Shown piece after piece: positions 1 to 8,143 of a stretch of 31,772 nucleotides of DNA (within the stretch, counting starts at the first letter, position 1; every line of letters starts with the position of its first letter). The position numbers were made by a program, and so were the translations under genes. The notes beneath the pieces were generated by a model. The model was not told the DNA's origin, made no database searches, and was given only the letters and a program-made list of their open reading frames with translations. The stretch is from Gnetum montanum (Eukaryota > Streptophyta > Gnetopsida > Gnetales > Gnetaceae), in the NCBI GenBank assembly GCA_015680685.1, contig MNCI01006063.1, positions 67,139 to 98,910 of the forward strand, written 5' to 3'.

Positions 1-482
1 TCATCAGGAAATTCTGGCTCTACGGTTGCGTGGTTGTCAATTGGTGAAGTTGTTAACTGGTCTGCTATCGCCTGGCCCTTCGTGGATGACTGGCCGATAT
101 AGTGGAGGTCGAACTCCGCGGTGATAGCTTTCCAGTGAGTGATTTTGCTACTTTCGTATAAACTATGCGTAATGGCCCTAAGGATGTTATTTTTACAAAT
201 GATGTTAACTTGACTGCGAAAAAGGTAATGCCTACATTTCTTGAGCGTAAAAACTAATGCTAAGCAATTACGCTCAACGTCATTATATCTCGTCTCGTAC
301 GCACATAGAGCGTGACTTAGGTAATAGATGGGCATTTCTGACCCATCCTCCCTTTTCTGACAAAGCAACGCTGCTATTGCTACGTTCGAAGTGGCGAGGT
401 AAATGAAGAAAGGTAGGTCCCTTTGTGGCGGGAAAACCGTTGGTAAATGTTGCAATTCCTATTTTAGACTGTCAAACGCACG
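1..482 (-). pseudogene. Tat-type Ty3/gypsy RNase H domain, runs off the left edge
   Basis: This is the RNase H domain that degrades RNA in RNA-DNA hybrids during reverse transcription of a Ty3/gypsy element. It continues the RT reading frame downstream of 483. Reading leftward, the frame is stopped at 459-461 (TAG) and is then open without interruption to the window edge. Recognisable blocks are FFIYLATS, YYLSHAL and the ALVFTLKKCRHYLF stretch, which align residue by residue with the plus-strand copy at 12536-12990. The last visible residues (SPIDNHATVEPEFPD) correspond to the spacer before the second RNase H seen in the other two pol copies, so the rest of pol should lie just outside the window. 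Seen: motifs and frame. Known: domain order RT-RH-aRNH-INT of Tat elements. Inferred: the missing aRNH and integrase. Confidence 0.85.
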
Positions 483-1712
483 CTAGCAATCGTCGGTGCA
501 TTCAAAATTAACACCCTTTTTCAGCAAGTGTTGCATGGGATGTAATTTGTCGGTTAACTTTGAAATGAACCTGCGTATGAACTGTAGACGGCCCTGTAAC
601 CCGCGTAGTTGCTTGAGATCTGTGGGAGGTTGTAACGCGACAATGGCTTTGACCTTATCAGGGTCAACTCGTATGCCGGCGTCGGACACCACAAACCCCA
701 GCATGCGTCCGGTTTTGACTCCGAATACGCATTTCTTTGGGTTAAGCCGGAGCTCATGCATGGAGCATCTTTTAAGGACTAACTCCAGGTCCTCTGAATG
801 ATCTTCCAACTTCAAAGACTTCACAGCTATGTCGTCTACATAATCATTCAGCCTTCCTAGGAGGTAATCGCTAAAGATATATGTCATAGCTCGTTGATAT
901 GTTGCTCCGGCCTTCTTCAGTCCGAACGGCATCATGGTATAGCAAAATGTTCCCCAGGGTGTCATGAATGTTGTCGTCAACTGGTGTTCTGGGTTAATGC
1001 GAATCTGATTATAGCCTGAAAAGCCATCCATGAAGGACAGAAGCGCATGCCCAGCTGTTGTATCCACCAGCTGGTCGATACTCGGTAGTGGGAAATTATC
1101 CTTGATTGTGGCCTTGTTCAAATCCCGGAAGTCTATGCATATGCGTATACCCCCGGTCTTCTTTCACACGACCACAATGTTAGATACCCAGTCCGAATAA
1201 TCAATCGCGCGGATGAAACCAGCCCGATACAGTTTAGTGATTTCATCACGCACTGCTAGTGCGATCTCTGGTTTGATTTTACGTGCTTTTTGCCTAACTG
1301 GTTTGATCTGCGGATCGAGGATAATGTTATGCTGGATTAGTCTAGGATCTAACCCAGGCATGTCCTCATATGACCATGCAAAGACAGTGATGTTGTCTTG
1401 CAGAACCTGTTTTATTGCGTTGTGCGTTTTCTCGTCTAGCAAGGAACTGACCTTGAGCGTCCTGGTCTCACCCCTATGCGTAACGATAGGGACCTCACTA
1501 ATGGGATCCTCGGTTATGTCCCCAGCTTCTAGGTCTAGCGTGTGCGTGGACTATTCTGGCCAGTCTGGGGATGTCTCTGATGTTGCTATGGTTACGCCTG
1601 CTAAAGGGGGGTTTGCGTCTACTAATGTAAAGTCAAAAGGTCTAGTTAACTGCCCGTATGGGCCTATCAAGGCTAAAGGTGCTGAAACCGTGATTTCCAT
1701 CCTTCGTCTGTC
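483..1712 (-). pseudogene. Ty3/gypsy reverse transcriptase with N-terminal linker (Tat-like)
   Basis: RNA-dependent DNA polymerase of a plant Ty3/gypsy element. The same frame runs from about 1712 to 483 and is broken only by TAG at 1551-1553 and TGA at 1164-1166, before the terminal TAG at 483-485. The linker (about 1712-1450) leads into the block FAWSYEDMPGLDP typical of plant Ty3 pol. Then come KPVRQKARKI, YSDWVSNIVVV, the motif LSFMDGFSGYNQI with catalytic Asp at 1026-1028, and MMPFGLKKAGATYQ. The catalytic YVDD box is at 831-842, followed by RLNPKKCVFG and LQGRLQFIRRFI. The TGA falls between VVV and KK, where Arg is expected, so CGA to TGA is the likely change. The upstream start of this frame looks like a 3' splice site (see the candidate intron entry). 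The protease half of pol lies over 5 kb away, beyond an antisense gene. Confidence 0.9.
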
Positions 1713-1945
1713 CTGTAAAACCCGGCAAGTGCGTAAACGGTTAGGAGACAAATGACAGGATGTTGCCAAGCATGGAATGCTAACTGAAATTTTGAATGTT
1801 GGTGACAGAGCTTGTAATCAATGCAACCCGATTACGAGGCGATAAGATGTGGTAGTTTAACATCATTTCGGACAGTGGCATGTGCGATATCGATCGAATT
1901 AATACCAAATTTTCGAATTCCGTTTCGGGAAAGTTCCGCTTTAAT

Positions 1946-1977
1946 CCAATATCAAGTCGGCGATCTTCGCGTATAAG
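1946..1977 (+). promoter_or_regulatory. CCAAT and TATA boxes of the spliced plus-strand gene
   Basis: CCAAT at 1946-1950 is followed by a TATAAG box at 1972-1977. A transcription start about 30 bp downstream would give a 5' leader of roughly 155 nt, and that leader is GA-rich (2030-2095), as many plant leaders are. The ATG at 2158 is the first ATG downstream of the expected start that opens a frame joining correctly to the next exon. The signals are short, so support comes mainly from their position relative to the exon chain. Confidence 0.5.
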
Positions 1978-2157
1978 TAGGTGGTTTTTTTGACGAAACT
2001 GGTTGTTAGCTATCTGGATTTGAATTTCACAAGGAAGAACAGAGAAAGAAGCAGAGCAAAGAGCAGAAAGAGCAGGGAGAAGGAAAATAGGCGACGGAGG
2101 CGTGTAACCTGTCTAGTATCTATAAGCAAGCTGTAAAGAAACCCTGCAACTATCGTG

Positions 2158-2276
2158 ATGGCTCCAAAGGCAAAGAAGCAGAATGCCAAATTGGCGAAAA
2201 TCGACGAAGTGCAGGCAAGCCTGAACCGTGTTTCGCGGGCGTTGATCGATGTCTGCGACCCAACGCCTCTCAACCG
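2158..2276 (+). CDS. Exon 1 of the spliced gene, basic N-terminus
   Basis: It encodes about 39 residues beginning MAPKAKKQNAKLAKIDEVQ, a lysine-rich start without signal peptide or membrane segment. The donor is CG|GTAGGC at 2276/2277. The dangling two bases CG pair with the C at 2546 to make an Arg codon, and the reading passes straight into the hydrophobic beta-strand that opens the phosphatase-like domain. Intron 1 (2277-2545, 269 nt) ends in a pyrimidine-rich TTTTCTGCAG. Confidence 0.6.
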
Positions 2277-2545
2277 GTAGGCCATTCTGTACGCTCGGTC
2301 TATATGGCTTTTTTGTTTCGTTTGTTTAAATGTCTTTAGCGTGAAGGCGTGCGTCAAATTATGGACCTCGGCTTAGTGCAAGGGTTTTGATGAGGTTGCG
2401 TTCATTGCCGTTGTCAGAGACAAACCTTGCGTTTCTTGCAAGGGTTTGGGCAATTTCGGCCTGGTTGCGTTTTACGATTTTTTTTTTCTGTTACATGTGG
2501 ATGTGTAGATGTAGATGTTTGAATGAGTCTTGGTGTTTTCTGCAG

Positions 2546-3401
2546 CATCGCGCTGAAGCCCATCCTGCTTGTGCTGGATAATGTTGGGGTTTTGTGCTGG
2601 TTAAACCCTATCGTCCCAAATGTCCCTCCTCCGCACACGAGAGTGCAGGGGAAGGCCATTTGGTACCGAAAGGGTGCATTAGAATTTTTGCAGTTTTTAT
2701 TGCGTAGGTTCAGCATCATCATTTGGTCGCATGTGACCGGAGCTGTTGCCGGTGCCATTCTGGAGCACCTGTTGCCAGGGTCTTCGCAGGGGATTCTGGC
2801 CTACCTGACGGACAGGGCGGTTGAAACGGGCAATCCCGAGGACCGAGCACTCAGCTCTCGGGGTCTGAGAAACTTGTAGTGGATCTGGGGTATGACCCGC
2901 TTCAACTGCTACCATGCATATAATACGTTGTTCGTGGCATGTCATGTGTCAACGTATTTCCAGAACCCTCCAGGCACGGTATACTACGCAGGCGGGTAAG
3001 CAGATCTAGATGACTTTGTTTCATTTTTATATGTTACAATGTGTAAAAGGATGTAAGAGGAAAATTTTATGTAAGAAGAAAGGTTTAGTTGTAGAGTGTA
3101 AAGTGAAATTACGCTGTATTGTACAGGTTTTTTATCCGCGACAACAAACTAATTGGTGACGGCGATGCACTATCCTGTGTCGAAACGGCGATAACGCTGT
3201 TCACCGCGACGAATAACGTTCGTGTCGGCCTTATTAGGCAAATTGGCCACGAGATGCGTGAGTACCACTCACGCTATGAGGAGGCCTTCAAGAAGTGCCA
3301 GAGCCTCGGGTGGTTGCACGAGGATTGGACGCTGGATCCGCCCCTCAGCGTCGAGGACGTGGAGATAGAGCTCCCGCAATTCCCGCTGCCGTTTGGCCCC
3401 G
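2546..3401 (+). pseudogene. Exons 2-3: FCP1/NIF-like HAD phosphatase domain, catalytic residues lost
   Basis: FCP1/SCP/NIF phosphatases dephosphorylate serines of the RNA polymerase II C-terminal domain and other nuclear proteins. Visible family landmarks are a LLVLD strand with the first motif Asp at residue 51, an RKGALEFLQFLLRRF helix, the IIIWS strand (motif II Ser 101), a GLRNL.WIW block, NTLF followed by the motif IV position, and FQNPPGTVYYAGG running into GDGDALSCVETAI. The motif I second acidic/Asn position is Val53. The motif IV Asp-Asp pair is Ala171-Cys172. As read, the domain cannot be an active HAD phosphatase. One TAG (2877-2879) interrupts it. The intron at 2996-3126 splits a Gly codon. 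Family assignment rests on pattern recognition only; a profile search with NIF (PF03031) would decide it. Confidence 0.6.
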
Positions 3402-3501
3402 GTAAGGTTGTTGCGTGTTTAGTGCTATTGACTAGTTATGATTATTGCAATAATGTTTGTGTAATGTCTTACTTTTTTTGGCTTACATTTTTGACTTACA
3501 G

Positions 3502-4542
3502 TTCGGGAATCTCGGGAGATTACCTTAACAATTTCCGGCCGCGAGGCGAGAGATGTCCTCTTCCGTTATGGGGACATCAAAGAGGCACAGAGTTGGCTTG
3601 GCCACTCAGCGGCCCCAGCCGTGGTGGTGACTAACCTCCAGACTGCGGGACTGCTACACCTATTTTTAGCCGCCACCCCGGACGTTCCCGCCAGCGAGAT
3701 GATCGGCTTGGTGGACTCCTTTAATGTGAAGGCCGACCGTTTCAGCACGCGCGTGCACAACGTGCGTGTGAATTTTGACATTAACGCATAGGTCTTCTCA
3801 GACCTGTTTGGTGTTCCTTCCAGCGGCCTTCCTGTAAACGTGAAGGCCCAGAGGGGCGTCAAAGTGGAGGCGCTTCTGCAGGAGTGGGCCAAAGTCCCTA
3901 AGGATACTAAGGGATTCCCCTGTGAACAGTTTGAGCTGCCGACTACCAAAACGTTGTATCCCCTTTTTCGGGCTCATACCTTCCCCAAAACTCTCTCGCA
4001 AGTGCGGAACTTTTCAGTGGAACAGACGCGTATTATGCGAGAGGTGCTGGAGGAGGGGGCCCGTTTCGACTGGGGCAGTCATCTCGCCAAGGGTTTGCGG
4101 AGCGAGATGGTCAAGCTTCGCGAGAAGCTTGAGTCTCGCTTCAACGTGCACCATGCTTTTTTTATAGCCGTCCTCCGGCGGTTTGCGGAGTATTTGGTCA
4201 TCCAAAAGAATGGGGTCTGGGTACAGCAGGACCGGGACCAGCTGTCCAAACCCTAGATCGCCCACATCCTCAACACTACCTGTGGGCAGGATCCGCCGGA
4301 AGGGATCGGAGAGTCAATGTCTGTGACTACCAAAGGCATGACGGCACCCCGAGTGCGGGGTCTCGACAGTGTAGGCGGGATAATGCCTACCTACACTGGA
4401 GATGCCTCACGAGGGAAACGCTTGGCCGAGGAAATCGTGGAGCCTGCAGCTCGACGGAAGAGGCTCCGTGTTGCCGAGGTTCCTGGAGGCGAAGCTGGCC
4501 ACACCGTAGGGCTCACGGTGCAGCGGACTAAGCCTCCGCCTG
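3502..4542 (+). pseudogene. Exon 4: central domain resembling plant retroelement accessory ORFs, plus bipartite NLS
   Basis: This 347-codon exon opens with the last two bases of a Val codon begun in exon 3. The block V.VNFDIN..VFSDLFGVP, and later the long helical stretch SHLAKGLRSEMVKLREKLESRF followed by FFIAVLRRFAEYLVI, are laid out like the putative plant transposon/retroelement accessory domain (Transposase_32-like). The ORF at 22703-25483 shows the same layout. Near the C-terminal end, KR and RRKR are separated by ten residues (587-602), a textbook bipartite nuclear localisation signal. Stops are TAG at 3789-3791 and 4254-4256. Seen: blocks and NLS. Inferred: relation to Transposase_32, which is weak and needs a profile comparison. 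Confidence 0.5.
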
Positions 4543-4619
4543 GTATGTATAAAGGCTGTATACGCAATTTTTAAGTTTGACTAGTGGAATTATGTTCTAA
4601 CGCATGAGGATGTAAACAG

Positions 4620-5106
4620 CAAAAAAGATAGGTCGATTGACCCCTGAGACAGGGGCAATGGTGTTACAGCGTGGAGAGGGGGCCTCGATTTTGGAAGCAG
4701 AGACCCTGGCTGTTAGCACACGTCGTGCGCAGCCTTCAGCACGTGGGGTGGCCCCAGCTACGGGTGGGAGCCGCGTACAGACAGGGGAGGAGGTTCCTGC
4801 TACTGGAACAAGAGACGCACCGACCCCAGTGCGTGAAACGGCAAGTAGTAGGGAGAATGTTGACGATGTTGCCATTGTTACTGGCAGAGGTAATGAGCGT
4901 ATGTTTTTTTTTTTTTTTGTTTTTACGGGTTTGGCAAGAATCTGTAAACAGACAGTATCTAATCAAGTATGTTATAGGAGAAGGAGATGCCTCGACATCA
5001 GCTGCTGCTAACGAAGCGTGGAGGGATCTCCCCGATAAGTTTGCCTTCATGGAAGGCGTGATTAACGACATGATCAAGCATCTCGAACGCTCTAACCCTG
5101 GAGCTG
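4620..5106 (+). CDS. Exons 5-6: low-complexity linker
   Basis: Exon 5 (4620-4889) and exon 6 (4978-5106) are free of stops in the spliced frame. Exon 5 encodes an Ala/Gly/Thr/Arg-rich, probably disordered segment. Exon 6 encodes a short helical segment (WRDLPDKFAFMEGVI). Intron 5 (4890-4977) contains a 16-T run. Its acceptor must be 4977, because the upstream CAG at about 4951 would bring in an immediate TAA. Intron 4 is 4543-4619 and intron 6 is 5107-5181, both short and typical of plants. Confidence 0.55.
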
Positions 5107-5181
5107 GTAAGTTAATAAAAGCAACTGCGTAATGTCTTGCTAATAATCTGTCATCTGTCTTGATGTTTGTTTTTCTGTCAG

Positions 5182-5999
5182 GAGCTCACCTCCGATGGGA
5201 CCCCACGGAGCCCATTGACCTGGACACAGCAGAGCCTCCATCCGATGGGGCAGTCGTGCCACGTAACATTTATGACGCAATGCGTAAATGTGCGTTATGC
5301 TCGACACGCTCCATGTGGGAAAGCAGAAATATTAACGAGGCCCTATGGAAAAAACTGCAACGGTCGGAACAAAGGATCGAGTCCTTGACTAAGGAAGCCG
5401 AGGACCTGAGGGCGCGCTACGAGTTCCTACAGCCTCGCGTGACCGGCGACGAAGACTGGCGTACTGCTATGATTGATCACTCCTGCTATTGGACAGCAAT
5501 CAGGAACAGCGTACAGACTAGCCGAGCGTTAGTCGAGCAAAGGATGCAAATAGAGCTCCTTGCTCAGAAGAGCCGAGACTGGAGGGACTACTGCACGGGT
5601 GTTCAGGAATGGGGGCAAAAGGAGAAGGACCACAAGCACGTGTACAAAAGGGAAAGTGCCGCCTATAGGAAACGCTACCGTGAGTCTGCTATTAAAGCAT
5701 GATCCCTGGAGGTCTTTGTGGATACCATCGGAGCGTCCGAAGCCTTCAAGAAGTTTGAAGAACAGGTGACGGTCACTGCTTCTCCAGAGAGAGCAATGGT
5801 CTTTCCTGGAAATCAAACTTCAATCCCTACTTTCTACCCAGACCCCCCTGCTTGGAGCAGCGTGGAGAAAGGAAAGGTAAAAGCAGGAATGGCTTTGGGT
5901 GAGGATGCGTGGCAAGACCTAACAGAGGACGAAATTATGAAGCGTTTGTGGGCTGGCCTAGATAAGCTTCCCTTTGCTGCTGAGGCTGGGTCATCTCGG
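5182..5999 (+). pseudogene. Exon 7: coiled-coil region
   Basis: It encodes 272 codons rich in Glu, Lys, Arg and Gln with heptad-like stretches, for example KKLQRSEQRIESLTKEAEDL and LVEQRMQIELLAQKSRDW, so a dimerising coiled coil is likely. It carries one stop (TGA 5700-5702), where CGA to TGA would explain the loss. The downstream half (EWGQKEKDHKHVYK, then FKKFEEQV) is clearly recognisable again in the decayed copy at 11165-11595. The donor is TCTCGG|GTGAGT at 5999/6000. Confidence 0.6.
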
Positions 6000-6080
6000 G
6001 TGAGTTTACGCATGGCTTAGCCAGCGCGTTTTCAGACATAATGTTGCCTGCTCTAATTTTTCACGTTATTCATGTTTCAG

Positions 6081-6320
6081 ATACCAGAAGGTGGAGAACA
6101 TCTGCCCACTGAGGGGCTGGAGGAGGAAACTATGGAAGCGGAGGTAGAACACAATGAAGGGCGTCCTGTGGAGCCAGCGTTAGAAGGAGAGTCTCATGAA
6201 GAGACAATCTTTCCAGGAGGGATATTTCCCGGAAACGATGACCTACTGGAGGACGACCTCATGGGTTTAGACTTGGAGTTGAAAGACACGGGCGATAGTG
6301 GCAGCATGGGTCATGCGTGA
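6081..6320 (+). CDS. Exon 8: acidic C-terminal tail
   Basis: The acceptor is GTTTCAG at 6074-6080, and the frame closes with TGA at 6318-6320. The 79 residues are strongly acidic (runs such as EGLEEETMEAEVE and NDDLLEDDLMGLDLE), with a small internal repeat IFPGGIFPGN. This is the composition of a disordered activation-type or protein-binding tail. Intron 7 (6000-6080, 81 nt) has a counterpart of similar length in the second copy (11596-11680, 85 nt). Confidence 0.55.
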   Translation: MPEGGEHLPTEGLEEETMEAEVEHNEGRPVEPALEGESHEETIFPGGIFPGNDDLLEDDLMGLDLELKDTGDSGSMGHA

Positions 6321-6426
6321 CTGTGTTTTCTGGCACCATATCACAGATATTTTGAAAGTTAAAGATGCTATAAATTTTGATTGACTATTTTATCTTGTTT
6401 TCTTTGTTACTTGTTCTATTGCCTTA

Positions 6427-6866
6427 GTTTAAGGCCGTCACGGGCCGAAAGCATGAATAGTTTAAAGCCATTGCGGGCCAATGCGTAAACGCGTATACAA
6501 TGTAAATCGTGCGTAAATGCAAGAATAGAGGTGAGTGGAAACTACTAGTTTAGGGCCATTACGGGCCGGTGCGTAAATTACAAAGAAAAACTAGTTTAAG
6601 GCCGTTGCGGGCCAGTGCGTAAATTGAAAAGAAAGGAGTTAGTTTAAGGCTGTTGCGGGCCAATACGTAAACGCTGGTAGTAAACTAGTTTAAGGCCATT
6701 GCGGGCCAGTGGTGTAAATCAAAAGGAAAAACTAGTTTAAGGCCGTTGCGGGCCAATACGTAAACGCTGGTAGCAAACTAGTTTAAGGCCATTGCGGGCC
6801 AGTGGCGTAAATCAAAAGGAAAAACTAGTTTAAGGCCGTTGCGGGCCAATACGTAAACGCTTAACA
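6427..6866. repeat. Tandem array, about nine units of 46-48 bp
   Basis: Units begin GTTTAAGGCC and contain GCGGGCCA and CGTAAA. In the last six units two subtypes alternate (CCATTGCGGGCCAGTG... and CCGTTGCGGGCCAATA...), so the higher-order period is about 93 bp. Earlier units are more divergent, and one is expanded to about 90 bp. The array lies just beyond the 3' end of the spliced gene and before the protease half of pol. The complement (CCTTAAACTAGT) resembles the repeat core of the array at 14800-15130. Confidence 0.9.
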
Positions 6867-7069
6867 GAACGTAACCCTGGACGTTGCGTAAAGTGGTAAA
6901 TGCATAATACATGTAATAGGCGAAGGCAAAAGGCGAGGCGTAAAAGGCATAAAAGCAAAATGCGAAGCGTAAAAACATAAAATCTCACAGTCATAAAACA
7001 CATAGACATAAGGAAACTATTGACTGAAAGATACGCTAACTTACATGCACGCACGCAGGAGAGCTTCGT
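6867..7069. other. A-rich spacer with iterated GCGTAAA-like motifs
   Basis: After the array, short motifs such as GGCGTAAA, GGCATAAAA and AGCGTAAAA recur every 10-20 bases up to about 6980, a degenerate low-order repeat. No coding potential is visible on either strand. The GTAAGT on the minus strand at 7044 is the candidate pol donor. Confidence 0.5.
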
Positions 7070-7809
7070 TCAGCCATCAGCACGTAACTGCCTCTTGGCG
7101 GTTTTTATGTTGATGACTGCGTAAGGGCGAGGAGGTTTACAGTTCGACTCCTCTATGCTATCATTCGGGAATGGCAGGTCAGCCCAGGCTAAACCATCAG
7201 CATTGTCATTGTTCTGTTCAGGGGGTCGGAGAGAAGGTTGGTCATCAGCCGTTTCGATCTCTGAACCCCGCTCTTCCTCAATGTTACTAACTATCCTGGG
7301 AGTGATCTCGTCGCCACGTATGATAACCTCCCCCCAGCATAAGGCAGGTGTATCTCCTGATGGATAGGTGACGAGACTGCCCTCAGCTGAGCTAACCACG
7401 ACCTCCCTAAGATCACGTTGAAGCTTGGCATCTCCTCAACGACTAAAAATGTGGCTTCTGTGGGGAATTGATTCCCTGCCACGAACTCAATACGCACCAT
7501 CCCCTTGACTTGGACCCGTGCTCCATTGAATGACTTTACACAGGCTGTCGTCGTGGGAGTGATCTGGTCGACCAAACCCAGCCTATCCACGATGGAATAG
7601 GGGACGACATTAGCAGCCGCGCCGTCATCCACATGCACCCTCCGGATCCGGTACTGGCCGACCCGAATGGTGATGAACATGGGCTCCGTCGTCACTTGAC
7701 CTTTTTCTGGATCATCTTTAACGGACTCGTCCAGAAAGGTCAGCGAGGTGGGCTTGGGTTGCTCAGCCTCAGGAGGAAACATAATAGCGTGTATTGCTTC
7801 CTCTTCAGC
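7070..7809 (-). pseudogene. Ty3/gypsy retropepsin (aspartic protease) and linker
   Basis: Aspartic protease that cleaves the Gag-Pol polyprotein. The catalytic loop VDDGAAANVVP (complement of 7603-7629) takes the place of the usual D-T/S-G-S/A. Downstream, MPSFNVILGRSWL is the conserved flap/ILGR region that closes the retropepsin fold. The frame is open upstream to the N at 7810, so the start (normally inside Gag-Pol) is not visible. At a run of six G (7330-7335) the reading shifts by one base; in the new frame EVIIRGDEITPRIV continues the normal post-protease linker to a TGA at 7070-7072. The next part of pol is found only at 1712 on the same strand. Confidence 0.85.
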
Positions 7810-7810
7810 N
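7810..7810. other. Single ambiguous base at a sharp composition boundary
   Basis: The only isolated N in the window. To its left the DNA is GC-richer with many CpG; to its right it is AT-rich with few CpG and heavily decayed. The protease frame is open right up to it. A sequence join or gap-filling scar is likely. Confidence 0.6.
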
Positions 7811-8143
7811 AGACCTTGTGGTGGCCTTGTTGGCTATAGTGTTTGTACATATAACTATGACATTTGTTTTGAGGCTTGTGGCCTCACTATGGGTTGCAAG
7901 ATAGAAGGGAATGGTTGCATCATGGTCATAGCTTGTGGGCCAAATAAGGAAAAGGATGTTTTTGCCATTACTTACTTGAAACAAAAATGGTATAAAGAGG
8001 ATGTGTGATCCTTAAGTTGCTTGGGCACCCATAGTAGGCCCCACATGAGTAGTTAGTGGGTTTGTGGTGGTAAAAACCATCATTGATCATTGCATAGATT
8101 AGGACTATGTAGCAAATGGCATTGATGGGGTATAGGTCATGGG

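Larger units (their letters stand above)
2158..6320 (+). pseudogene. Eight-exon gene: FCP1/NIF-like pseudophosphatase fused to retroelement-type coiled-coil protein
   Basis: Exons are 2158-2276, 2546-2995, 3127-3401, 3502-4542, 4620-4889, 4978-5106, 5182-5999 and 6081-6320. All seven introns are GT-AG (75-269 nt) and every junction keeps frame, giving 3342 nt or 1113 codons. Four codons are stops: TAG 151 (2877), TAG 378 (3789), TAG 533 (4254) and TGA 935 (5700). Residues 41-280 resemble the FCP1/NIF HAD phosphatase fold. Residues 282-550 resemble plant retroelement accessory ORFs. A bipartite NLS lies at 587-602, coiled coils at about 815-935, and an acidic tail at 1035-1113. The gene is antisense to the pol halves on both sides. 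The ATG is chosen because its exon ends in phase 2 and matches the next acceptor exactly. Intact splicing with only C-to-T type stops suggests recent inactivation, or a copy of an active relative. The overall function is unknown. Confidence 0.75.
1713..7044 (-). other. Candidate Ogre-like intron in the minus-strand pol, containing the antisense gene
   Basis: On the minus strand the RT frame is preceded by TTTTACAG at the 1713 boundary, with a CTAAC branch-point-like motif (complement of 1740-1744) about 30 nt upstream. A GTAAGT donor lies at 7044, just past the protease linker. Ogre elements of the Tat lineage are known to carry an intron between protease and RT, normally a few hundred bases. 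Here the segment would be 5332 bp and hold a whole antisense gene. Against this, the linker frame ends in TGA at 7070-7072 before the donor, so one more frameshift is needed. Insertion of a mobile unit into pol, or joining of two element copies, are equal alternatives. Confidence 0.3.

Noticed and set aside
496-801. Plus-strand open frame of 101 codons
   Set aside because: It lies antisense within the RT coding frame and has no recognisable domain; a shadow of RT codon bias.
1213-1755. Plus-strand open frame of 180 codons
   Set aside because: Antisense shadow of the RT linker; the minus strand carries the conserved pol blocks.
2387-2581. Plus-strand open frame of 64 codons as an alternative exon 1
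   Set aside because: It falls in intron 1 and is in a different frame from exon 2; the 2158 start joins exactly.
3566-3949. Minus-strand open frame of 127 codons
   Set aside because: Antisense to exon 4, whose frame is supported by splice phase on both sides.
4951-4952. Alternative acceptor TCTGTAAACAG for exon 6
   Set aside because: Using it brings in a TAA within a few codons; the acceptor at 4977 keeps the frame open.
6427-6866. CRISPR-like array
   Set aside because: The units are head-to-tail variants with no unique spacers, and the DNA is plant nuclear.
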